DNA of 10,322 nt, from NCBI GenBank assembly GCA_018224345.1, contig JAGTUW010000159.1, positions 1 through 10,322 of the forward strand. The letters run 5' to 3'. Source of the DNA: Bacteroidota bacterium (lineage in GTDB: Bacteria; Bacteroidota; Ignavibacteria; SZUA-365). Positions 1 through 5,155 of the stretch are shown here, in pieces; the first letter of the stretch is position 1; every line of letters starts with the position of its first letter. Both the position numbers and the translations under genes were made by a program. The notes under the pieces are model-generated. The model searched no databases, had not been told where the DNA came from, and was given only the letters and a program-made list of their open reading frames with translations.

Positions 1-96
1 ATTCAGAAAGGAAAAAACGGTATCACCGGCCGCGGTGCATGGCTGGTGGCAATCGGGCTGCTGATACCCGCCATCTTCCTGGTACTGTATCTCTGA
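1..96 (+). CDS. C-terminal end of an unidentified protein with a C-terminal membrane helix (partial, 5' end outside window)
   Basis: Frame 1 is open from the first base to a TGA at 94-96 and gives 31 residues. The visible part is a short basic, glycine-rich stretch (KGKNGITGRG) followed by one hydrophobic segment (WLVAIGLLIPAIFLVLYL) that ends at the stop codon. This looks like a tail-anchor or the last helix of a polytopic membrane protein, with positive charges on the likely cytoplasmic side. There is too little sequence to name a family. The next gene on the same strand begins 124 bases later, so co-transcription is possible but not evident. The reading frame is taken from the hydrophobic pattern, since no start is visible. 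Confidence 0.5.
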   Translation: MQKGKNGITGRGAWLVAIGLLIPAIFLVLYL

Positions 97-135
97 CATC
101 ATCCGGAGGGCTGTATGATAACAGTACATAAACAG

Positions 136-156
136 ATACATACATCTAATATGTAT
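136..156. repeat. AT-rich inverted repeat upstream of the DUF2723 gene
   Basis: ATACATA (136-142) and TATGTAT (150-156) form a perfect 7-bp dyad with a 7-base loop. It lies about 65 bases before the preferred start codon at 221, in a short AT-rich stretch that stands out from the GC-rich surroundings. It could be an operator or simply part of a promoter region. No T-run follows, so it is not a terminator. Confidence 0.3.
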
Positions 157-208
157 TCCTTCGTGCATTGCTGTTTGTATATGCGTTGCCTTTCGGAGTG
201 CAGCGGCT

Positions 209-212
209 GGAG
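209..212 (+). promoter_or_regulatory. Ribosome binding site deciding the ATG-221 start
   Basis: GGAG lies 8 bases before ATG 221. The alternative GTG at 212 overlaps this site, and its own nearest GGAG (195-198) is 13 bases away. This favours the ATG, which makes the protein three residues shorter. Confidence 0.5.
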
Positions 213-220
213 TGAACGAC

Positions 221-2236
221 ATGGCTGAACGCAGAGCCCGGCAATCGATGATGGAGGCGCTGTCGGCTGTTCCCTTTCCGCGCCTGCGACTCTTTGTTTC
301 GCTGGCCGTCAGTATTGTGGCCCTGTTGGTGTATGTGTCCACCATTGCGCCGTCGATGGATTTTATCGATGCCGGGGAACTTGCCACTGTTGCGCATACA
401 TGGGGTATCGCGCATCCGACGGGGTATCCGTTGTTCACCCTGCTGGCAGGGCTCTGGGCCTTGCTGCCCATCGGCAGCGGTATTTTTCGTCTCAACCTTT
501 TTTCCGCCGTCCTCTCCGCTGCCGCCGCGGGGATTGCGGTACAGTTCTTTTATGAACTCCTGCGCCTGCGTCCGCAACGATCCCCCGCCCGGGGGAAGGG
601 ACGGAAACCAAAGGCCGGTGAGACAGCGGCAGCGCCTGCGGCGACGAGCGACGAGGTCGGGGCATTGTTGTCGGCTGGCGCCGGGGGACTGTTGCTTGCC
701 TTCGGTGGCACGTTCTGGCGCTCTGCACTGACAATAGAAGTCTATCCGCTGCACATGCTCATGCTTTCGTTGTTGCTCTGGAGTGCCGCACGGTTGTTCT
801 TTCTCCCGGCAACGGATGGCAGCGCATTGCGCCGTCGCATGATGCTGACCGCATTGTTGCTGGGACTGTCTTTCTCGAACCACATGAGTACGGTATTTCT
901 TCTTCCTGCATTTGCATTGTTGCTGTTGATGACGCATGCGCGGCGTCCGGGAATCTGGAAGGAGTTCTTGTGGGCAGGCGCTTCGCTGGCTGCGGGGCTT
1001 CTCCCTTACCTCTATCTCCCGTTGCGTGCCGCTGCGAATCCATATCTGAACTGGGGAGACCCTGCGACGCTTGAAAAATTCATCTGGCATGTCACAGGGA
1101 AGCAATACAGTGTCTGGATGTTTTCGAGCTCCGAGGCATGGGCATCGCAGTTCATGCATGGTATGGAAGTGTTCGGACGGGATAGCGGACTCCTCGCTCT
1201 TCTGCCCGTGGCAGTCGGACTCGCCGCCGTCTTTCGCTTGCGCCGTGATGTCGGGCTCTTTCTCCTCACGCTGTTTCTTACCTGTGTTATCTGGGCCGCA
1301 GGCTATGATATTCCTGACATCGACTCATATTTTCTGTTGGGCTTCTTTGTCTTCTCGGCCTGGGCGGCTTTCGGTATCCGGCAACTGAGCAACGGGAAGT
1401 TCTTCCGGAAGCAGGCATTGCTGCGCAACCCGATGGTCTGGGGCCTCGTGCTGCTGATTCCGCTGTTCGCGCAGACAGGGCGTATATCTCAGGCCGGGAA
1501 TTATCTCGTCGAGGACTACACAATGAACATGTACGCCTCGCTGGAAGAGAACGCGCTGGTGATGTCTTTTCAATGGGATTTCTGGGTATCCGCATCCTAC
1601 TACTATCAACAGGTCGAAGGGATGCGGCCCGATGTGATCGTACTCGACAAGGAGCTCTTTCGCCGCTCCTGGTATTTCGAGCAGTTACGGCACAATTACC
1701 CCGACGTGTATGAAGCTTCCCGGGAGGAGATCGAAGCGTTTCTGCCTCATCTCGAACGCTTCGAGCAGGGGCTACCCTATGATCCCGTAGCGATAGAAGA
1801 AGCGTTCAATGCCGTCGTGAATGGCATCATCGAACGCGCATACAAAACGCGACCTGTCTATGTCACCATTGAAATGGAAAAGCAATTTGCTCCCGGCTAT
1901 GTGCGTGTGCCGCAGGGATTGGCGTTTCGCATCTATCGGCCGGAAGACCTGCCCGACCCGGCGGACACCCCAATGCCGGAATTGAGGTACAGAAATTTTC
2001 AGAGTCAGGAAAGGCTCCCGGTGGAGATGCGCAATTTCTATGCATCGATGCTGCTCAACCGCGCGGTGTATCTGTTCAATGCAGGGCTGTACAGTCGGGT
2101 AGACCCCTTACTGCGGCAGGCGTTGACGTTCGCACCGGACGACCGGCGTCTGCATGAGTGGATGCGGAGGAATGAGCAGCGGATGCGGGTCGATGAGGCC
2201 GGGAGAGGGGACGAAGGGCGCAATACGCAACGGTGA
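221..2236 (+). CDS. DUF2723 family polytopic membrane protein (GT-C/protein O-mannosyltransferase-like glycosyltransferase)
   Basis: This 671-aa protein is expected in the inner membrane. DUF2723 proteins resemble GT-C, PMT-type glycosyltransferases that use lipid-linked sugar donors; the acceptor here is unknown. About eleven hydrophobic helices occupy residues 22-422. The family signature lies in the first outside loop: residues 47-54 (DFIDAGEL, carrying the acidic residues expected of a GT-C active site), then AHTWGIAHPTGYPLF at 58-72. Further family motifs are FSNHMSTVFLLP near 220 and YLPLRAAANPYLNWGDP near 265-281. A basic, proline/alanine-rich loop lies near 115-145. A soluble domain follows from about 425, ending in a TPR-like helical pair (AVYLFNAGLYSRVDPLLRQAL) near 615-640. 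Relatives often carry longer TPR tails. ATG 221 is preferred over GTG 212 because GGAG lies 8 bases upstream of it. The gene ends in a strong terminator. The family call is firm; the substrate is not. Confidence 0.92.
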   Translation: MAERRARQSMMEALSAVPFPRLRLFVSLAVSIVALLVYVSTIAPSMDFIDAGELATVAHTWGIAHPTGYPLFTLLAGLWALLPIGSGIFRLNLFSAVLSAAAAGIAVQFFYELLRLRPQRSPARGKGRKPKAGETAAAPAATSDEVGALLSAGAGGLLLAFGGTFWRSALTIEVYPLHMLMLSLLLWSAARLFFLPATDGSALRRRMMLTALLLGLSFSNHMSTVFLLPAFALLLLMTHARRPGIWKEFLWAGASLAAGLLPYLYLPLRAAANPYLNWGDPATLEKFIWHVTGKQYSVWMFSSSEAWASQFMHGMEVFGRDSGLLALLPVAVGLAAVFRLRRDVGLFLLTLFLTCVIWAAGYDIPDIDSYFLLGFFVFSAWAAFGIRQLSNGKFFRKQALLRNPMVWGLVLLIPLFAQTGRISQAGNYLVEDYTMNMYASLEENALVMSFQWDFWVSASYYYQQVEGMRPDVIVLDKELFRRSWYFEQLRHNYPDVYEASREEIEAFLPHLERFEQGLPYDPVAIEEAFNAVVNGIIERAYKTRPVYVTIEMEKQFAPGYVRVPQGLAFRIYRPEDLPDPADTPMPELRYRNFQSQERLPVEMRNFYASMLLNRAVYLFNAGLYSRVDPLLRQALTFAPDDRRLHEWMRRNEQRMRVDEAGRGDEGRNTQR

Positions 2237-2266
2237 GATGCGCCGTTTATGGTGAAGGTGAAACGG

Positions 2267-2293
2267 AAAACGGGCCTGCCGGGCCCGTTTTTT
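2267..2293. terminator. Rho-independent, bidirectional terminator between convergent genes
   Basis: AAAACGGGCC (2267-2276) and GGCCCGTTTT (2282-2291) form a perfect 10-bp stem with a 5-base loop, followed by more T to 2293. On the minus strand the A-run becomes a T-run, so the element can end both the DUF2723 transcript (stop 2236) and the opposing STAS transcript (stop 2319). Confidence 0.9.
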
Positions 2294-2318
2294 GATTGGC
2301 ACTGTCACGTGATCGTGA

Positions 2319-2690
2319 TTACTGATCCGCAGGTTTGCCCGAAATTGGATCCACCTGGAAACTTGCGATGGCGCGGTCAATACTTTCGAATGACTTGAAT
2401 ACCTTGATCAGTTGTGTAATCATGAACAGGCTTTTGATTTTCTCCGTGACATTGGCGATACGGAGATCACCACCACTGTTGTTGACAGTGGCTAACGCGG
2501 AAATCAGTGCACCAAGACCGGAGCTGTTGATCCATTTGATTTTTGAAACGTCGAGGACAATTTTCAGAAAGCCGTCGCGTACAAGACTTTTTACCCTGTC
2601 GCGAAACTCCGTTGTCTCCGGATCGCCCATCAGATTTCCCTTGAGCGCCAGTATGACGACGTCGCCTTCAATTGTTTCCTTGATTTGCAT
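2319..2690 (-). CDS. STAS-domain anti-sigma factor antagonist-like protein (SpoIIAA/RsbV type)
   Basis: This single-domain STAS protein is 123 aa. Proteins of this type bind a HPK-like serine kinase/anti-sigma factor when unphosphorylated and release its sigma factor, or act in similar partner switches. The signature LDVSKIKWINSSGLGALI lies at residues 46-63. The first serine after the asparagine (Ser56) aligns with the phosphorylated Ser58 of B. subtilis SpoIIAA; the preceding Asp of SpoIIAA is Asn here. The rest follows the STAS pattern: N-terminal strands with a GNL turn near 18-20, GGDLRIANV near 73-81, then LFMITQLIKVFKSFES. ATG at 2690-2688 is chosen because AGAGG sits 6 bases upstream; a TTG two codons earlier overlaps that site. 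The gene is last in a minus-strand unit, 23 bases after the zinc-ribbon gene. No cognate kinase, phosphatase or sigma factor is in the window, so its circuit is unknown. Confidence 0.9.
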   Translation of the reverse strand: MQIKETIEGDVVILALKGNLMGDPETTEFRDRVKSLVRDGFLKIVLDVSKIKWINSSGLGALISALATVNNSGGDLRIANVTEKIKSLFMITQLIKVFKSFESIDRAIASFQVDPISGKPADQ

Positions 2691-2696
2691 TGGCAA

Positions 2697-2701
2697 CCTC
2701 T
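2697..2701 (-). promoter_or_regulatory. Ribosome binding site of the STAS gene
   Basis: AGAGG on the minus strand, 6 bases before ATG 2690. It overlaps the region needed by the alternative TTG start at 2696 and so supports the ATG. Confidence 0.55.
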
Positions 2702-2713
2702 GTTAGTGTGTAA

Positions 2714-2926
2714 TTACGAACTATTCTTTTTTTCACCGATATGCGCGAATTCACAATTCCCCTGCCATGAGCAACTGCCGCAGTTGGCCACTGTGCGTTC
2801 CACGTAATTGAAACAACGTGGACAGCGATCCGTCAGGGGATTCAGAATCTCGTAACCACAACGCGGACACTGCCGGCGCTCCTTGCGAAGCTGTTCCTCA
2901 TGCGCGCGCTCCTGCTCCTCCCTCAT
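2714..2926 (-). CDS. Small cysteine-rich zinc-ribbon protein, translationally coupled to the upstream gene
   Basis: This 70-aa protein has a charged helix (residues 2-18, rich in Glu, Arg, Gln and Lys) followed by two putative zinc sites. Cys20/Cys23 (CPRCGYE) and Cys35/Cys38 (CPRCFNY) have the form of a zinc ribbon. Cys49/Cys52, Cys58 and His62 (CGSCSWQGNCEFAH) form a second possible site with C-x2-C-x5-C-x3-H spacing. I do not recognise a named family. Such small ribbons often mediate protein or nucleic-acid contacts, but no function is assigned here. ATG 2926-2924 is chosen because it overlaps the TGA (2925-2923) of the preceding gene as ATGA, the usual sign of translational coupling. A start further upstream at 2998 would overlap that gene by 76 bases and is unlikely. 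The STAS gene follows after 23 bases. Confidence 0.75.
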   Translation of the reverse strand: MREEQERAHEEQLRKERRQCPRCGYEILNPLTDRCPRCFNYVERTVANCGSCSWQGNCEFAHIGEKKNSS

Positions 2927-3183
2927 GGCGTCTGCGTGTCTCCCCTCGCAGCGGAGATCGAGGAAGTGATCATCCGGATCGCATCGTCCTTGCTGCAATG
3001 CATACGTGGTTGCGCGATATGCAGTGCCTCCTCGATGCTGGCGAGTTCGCCTTTCAGATACAGGTAGATATGATACCCGAGCCGGTTGCGGTCATTGTCC
3101 TCGACCACCGGAACCCCGGCGACAGCGTCATAGGCACGACGCTCCAGGCTGTCGTCTGGCCATTTCTGGACTACGGGTGTCAT
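2923..3183 (-). CDS. Small conserved-looking protein of unknown function (86 aa), first gene of the STAS unit
   Basis: I do not recognise this family. The 86-aa product is soluble and acidic in its first half, has no signal peptide or membrane segment, and has no cysteine pairs. The middle contains NRLGYHIYLYLKGELASIEEAL (residues 32-53), which reads as a strand followed by a helix, then a second helix around SKDDAIRMITSSISAA. ATG 3183 is supported by a strong AAAAGGAGT Shine-Dalgarno sequence ending a few bases upstream; a GTG 13 codons earlier has no comparable site. The stop TGA overlaps the start of the zinc-ribbon gene as ATGA, so the two products are probably made in linked amounts. The three genes 3183-2319 appear to be one transcript ending at the 2267-2293 terminator. 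That the frame is real rests on the Shine-Dalgarno site and the overlap, not on homology. Confidence 0.7.
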   Translation of the reverse strand: MTPVVQKWPDDSLERRAYDAVAGVPVVEDNDRNRLGYHIYLYLKGELASIEEALHIAQPRMHCSKDDAIRMITSSISAARGDTQTP

Positions 3184-3187
3184 GATT

Positions 3188-3196
3188 ACTCCTTTT
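3188..3196 (-). promoter_or_regulatory. Strong ribosome binding site of the 86-aa protein gene
   Basis: AAAAGGAGT on the minus strand, with GGAG 5 bases from ATG 3183. It fixes the start of the first gene in this unit. Confidence 0.7.
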
Positions 3197-3305
3197 GATT
3201 CCCGGGCGGTGTCCACAACCACCGGCCATGCACATGTTCGTTTACTTCCTGACGCTTACCTACTGCAGTGGTGGCAGCAGGATATCGGCGCAAAGAGTCA
3301 ATAAT

Positions 3306-3336
3306 CAAATATGTACGATTTCACGCTGAGAATCAA
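3306..3336 (-). promoter_or_regulatory. Candidate Bacteroidota-type promoter for the three-gene STAS unit
   Basis: On the minus strand, TTG (3336-3334, within TTTTG) is followed after exactly 20 bases by CATATTTG (3313-3306). This is one mismatch from the TAnnTTTG -7 element used by the Bacteroidota housekeeping sigma factor, at the expected spacing. It lies about 120 bases before the start codon at 3183. Found by eye only. Confidence 0.35.
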
Positions 3337-3470
3337 AAGTGTACAGAGAGACAGCGAAATCACTCACGCTTCACAGACATGCAGCCTGATCCTCTCGTGA
3401 CGTTCCGGTTGCTGTGCTGCCCCTGAATCGTACGATGACGCAGATCGACAGCTTGCTACCAGCGTATCGC

Positions 3471-4061
3471 CTATTTTTTCACACCCATGGGTGCTTTTCG
3501 GCGAGAAGCGCCTTTGCTGTCTGATGTTCCGCCCGTGGTTTTCTTTTTGGCTGAAGGCTTTTTCGCGCCAGGTACTTTTTTCGCAGCGGGGGCCTTTACC
3601 GACAGTACGTCATCCTCGATAAGCGAATGCGCGTCGATGGCACGTTTCCCACCCGCGAGGCTGACGATATCTTCATCATATTCATCAGCGAAGAAAGCGA
3701 CGGTGCGAATACTCAGGCGGAGTTCGTTCGCATCGAGATTCGCACCGGAAACGGAGTGGCGAAACACGATTGTGTCATCGAACAACAGACCGAATGCGCC
3801 GATAGGGTTCGTCGCGTTGTGTCGCATGAGCATGCCGAGAATTTTCGGACCGATTTTCGCGCCCTGAACGACGTACGCCTGCGTTGTGACAAGGCAATCG
3901 TCCTTGCTGAGCGGACGTACGACAATGTTGACCGAGGCGGAACCATGTTGTATCACCATGGTCTTGTCCACTTCCTGAACGTGGTCCCGGTAATTCTTTC
4001 CGTAGATTTCCTTGAGATAGCGTTTGACCTTTCCGCGGGTGGCTTGTACAATGCTGGCCAT
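3471..4061 (-). CDS. YbjN / type III secretion chaperone-fold protein with lysine-rich C-terminal tail
   Basis: This 196-aa cytoplasmic protein has two parts. Residues 1-150 have the pattern of the YbjN/CesT (Tir chaperone-like) fold: an N-terminal helix (VKRYLKEIYG), paired strands (GSASVNIVVRPL, CLVTTQAYVV), a helix (PKILGMLMRHN), the strands GAFGLLFDDTIVFRHSV, and a final helix (DANELRLSIRTVAFFADEYD). Residues 156-196 form a low-complexity tail with 12 Lys, 2 Arg and one acidic residue, repeating AAKK/GAKK/SAKKK like a histone-H1 tail. Proteins of this fold bind peptides or partner proteins; no catalytic residue is expected. AAGGAG lies 8 bases before the ATG. The gene begins 38 bases after pspA on the same strand, so the two are probably co-transcribed and functionally linked. 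The fold call comes from sequence pattern and is fairly secure. The target, and whether the tail binds nucleic acid or acidic membrane, are inference. Confidence 0.78.
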   Translation of the reverse strand: MASIVQATRGKVKRYLKEIYGKNYRDHVQEVDKTMVIQHGSASVNIVVRPLSKDDCLVTTQAYVVQGAKIGPKILGMLMRHNATNPIGAFGLLFDDTIVFRHSVSGANLDANELRLSIRTVAFFADEYDEDIVSLAGGKRAIDAHSLIEDDVLSVKAPAAKKVPGAKKPSAKKKTTGGTSDSKGASRRKAPMGVKK

Positions 4062-4099
4062 GCGTGATGCTCCTTGTGTTGTGTAACGCGTGATCGGAA

Positions 4100-4768
4100 T
4101 CAGTCCTTGTCGGCGGCGGATTTCAGAAGTGCGAGTTCTTCCTCGATGGAACTCCCGGCTTCGAGCTTTGCAAATTCATCATCGAGCGAGGTCGTGTCAC
4201 CGGCCAGTTCCGACATTGCTTCCGCTTCGGATTCAGCTTGCAGTACCTTTTGTTCGTATTTGTCGAAATTACCGAACGCACCGTCACCGATGCCGGCGAG
4301 ACTCGACGAAATCTGTTTTTTCGCTTTTGCCGCCTGATGCCGCGCTATCAGTGTCCCTTGACGTACCCGTGCCTCGTCGAGCTTCGCCTTGAGCTGATCG
4401 AGTTGTGCACGCATGGTTGTTGCAGTTTTTTTCGCTTCTGTGAGAGGTTGTTCAAGATCTGTTCGCGCCTTTTCGAACATGTTCTTCTTCTCGAGCGCCT
4501 GCCGCGCCAGATCGTCACGTCCGGCGTTGACAGCCTTGATGGCACGCTCCTGCCATTGCGCACTGAGCTTGTGTTTCTCTGCATATTGCTTATCAAGCTG
4601 CTTCTCGTTTGCAATCGCCGAACCGACCGCCGTGGTGGCCTTGCTGACGGCTTCCTCCATCTCGATGACTATCTGCTTGATCATTTTCTCCGGATCTTCC
4701 GCCTTGTCAAGCAGATCATTGATGTTTGCCTTGAAGATATCCGTCACGCGTGCAAAGATACCTGCCAT
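4100..4768 (-). CDS. pspA: PspA/IM30 (Vipp1) family phage-shock membrane-protection protein
   Basis: The product has 222 aa, the usual length of PspA, and is almost wholly alpha-helical. PspA/Vipp1 proteins are ESCRT-III-like; they polymerise on the inner face of stressed membranes and limit proton leakage. Residues 1-20 (MAGIFARVTDIFKANINDLL) form the amphipathic membrane-binding helix, followed by the family motif AEDPEKMI at 23-30. A long coiled coil follows (about 31-152, with GRDDLARQALEKK at 83-95). The C-terminal part contains FDKYEQKV (168-175) and AEAMSEL (182-188), and the protein ends without the Vipp1-type extension. ATG 4768 is chosen because GGAGG lies 6 bases upstream and the protein then starts exactly as family members do. 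There is no pspF, pspB or pspC nearby. The partner is the YbjN-like gene 38 bases downstream. A 16-bp palindrome lies about 43 bases upstream. Confidence 0.95.
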   Translation of the reverse strand: MAGIFARVTDIFKANINDLLDKAEDPEKMIKQIVIEMEEAVSKATTAVGSAIANEKQLDKQYAEKHKLSAQWQERAIKAVNAGRDDLARQALEKKNMFEKARTDLEQPLTEAKKTATTMRAQLDQLKAKLDEARVRQGTLIARHQAAKAKKQISSSLAGIGDGAFGNFDKYEQKVLQAESEAEAMSELAGDTTSLDDEFAKLEAGSSIEEELALLKSAADKD

Positions 4769-4774
4769 ACCATA

Positions 4775-4779
4775 CCTCC
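4775..4779 (-). promoter_or_regulatory. Ribosome binding site of pspA
   Basis: GGAGG on the minus strand, 6 bases before ATG 4768. It rules out the longer reading from 4819, which would add 17 residues absent from PspA proteins. Confidence 0.75.
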
Positions 4780-4810
4780 GAAATTGGATGGATGTGAGTG
4801 TCACTGGAAA

Positions 4811-4826
4811 ATATTGCATGCAATAT
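4811..4826. promoter_or_regulatory. 16-bp perfect palindrome upstream of pspA, candidate operator
   Basis: ATATTGCATGCAATAT is identical to its own reverse complement over all 16 bases. It is centred about 50 bases upstream of the pspA start codon, where a promoter or operator would be expected, and its AT-rich half-sites stand out from the GC-rich background. No T-run follows, so it is not a terminator. Regulation of pspA by a dimeric DNA-binding protein at this site is inference. Confidence 0.5.
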
Positions 4827-4875
4827 AAGCAAATCCCTCAATAATCCGGGAATCCAATCATAAAGATGTAACACA

Positions 4876-4894
4876 ATAGCGTTCATCACGCTAT
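4876..4894. promoter_or_regulatory. Second inverted repeat in the pspA/M28 divergent region
   Basis: ATAGCGT (4876-4882) and ACGCTAT (4888-4894) form a perfect 7-bp dyad with a 5-base spacer. Its sequence is unrelated to the 16-bp palindrome 66 bases away. It could be an operator for the pspA unit or simply a hairpin. Confidence 0.35.
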
Positions 4895-5155
4895 GGACTG
4901 CAACCTGCCGGAGAGAACGGGAGCTGGTTTCAGACTTTCTACGTGATTACCGGGGCGCATGTCGCTGGACAGGAGATGTACGTCATACATGATGCGCAGC
5001 ATCCGGTCGACAAGACGCACTACCCACTACGATGGCTCACCCGGCGATGCAGGGCTCTGTCTCCCGGGGCAAGGTTAGTGCTCGATTTCTTATCTTTCAG
5101 GAATGCTTCGCGCAGGCCACCGTTGTATTTTTCTCTATACGCATGAGGACCACAC

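Larger units (their letters stand above)
3184..3470. other. Intergenic region between the YbjN-like gene and the 86-aa protein gene
   Basis: This 287-bp stretch has no convincing gene. It holds the Shine-Dalgarno site and the promoter candidate of the downstream unit, and a 10-bp palindrome (ATCGTACGAT, 3427-3436) of a length expected by chance in a window this size. I saw no hairpin with a T-run to end the pspA transcript here, so read-through into the STAS unit cannot be excluded. Confidence 0.6.
4769..5155. other. Divergent intergenic region between pspA and the M28 peptidase gene
   Basis: This 387-bp spacer contains no convincing gene. It must hold the promoters of both flanking genes. 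The pspA-proximal 130 bases are AT-rich and carry the two dyads. The remainder is GC-rich with no clear structure. Near the M28 gene, TATCTTTC (5091) and TATTTTTC (5126) each match seven of eight positions of TAnnTTTG, but neither has TTG at the right distance. A 67-codon GTG-started frame at 4943-5146 lacks a ribosome binding site and resembles no protein I know. Confidence 0.55.

Noticed and set aside
146..1159. Long minus-strand frame (337 codons) opposite the DUF2723 gene
   Set aside because: Its translation is rich in Arg, Gln and Cys without domain pattern, it lies entirely antisense to a clear membrane-protein gene, and such shadow frames are common in GC-rich coding DNA.
2923..2998. 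Frameshifted single gene combining the 86-aa and zinc-ribbon frames
   Set aside because: The exact ATGA stop/start overlap, a strong Shine-Dalgarno site for the first gene and complete small domains in each fit two coupled genes better than a broken one.
3184..3222. GTG start at 3222 extending the 86-aa protein by 13 residues
   Set aside because: The extension runs through the strong AAAAGGAGT site that serves ATG 3183 and has no ribosome binding site of its own.
3427..3436. 10-bp palindrome ATCGTACGAT downstream of the YbjN-like gene
   Set aside because: About ten such palindromes are expected by chance in a window of this length, and its position suggests no role.
4238..4828. Plus-strand frame (196 codons) opposite pspA
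   Set aside because: It covers the reverse of a highly conserved family gene, and its Leu/Cys/Arg-rich translation mirrors the Lys/Glu coiled coil on the other strand.
4826..4845. Sigma-54 promoter for pspA, as in enterobacteria
   Set aside because: The GG and TTGC elements on the minus strand are 13 bases apart rather than the required 10, and no pspF-like activator gene is nearby.
4943..5146. Possible 67-codon gene in the pspA/M28 spacer
   Set aside because: It starts with GTG without a Shine-Dalgarno site, ends just before the M28 start, has no recognisable pattern, and occupies a region needed for promoters.
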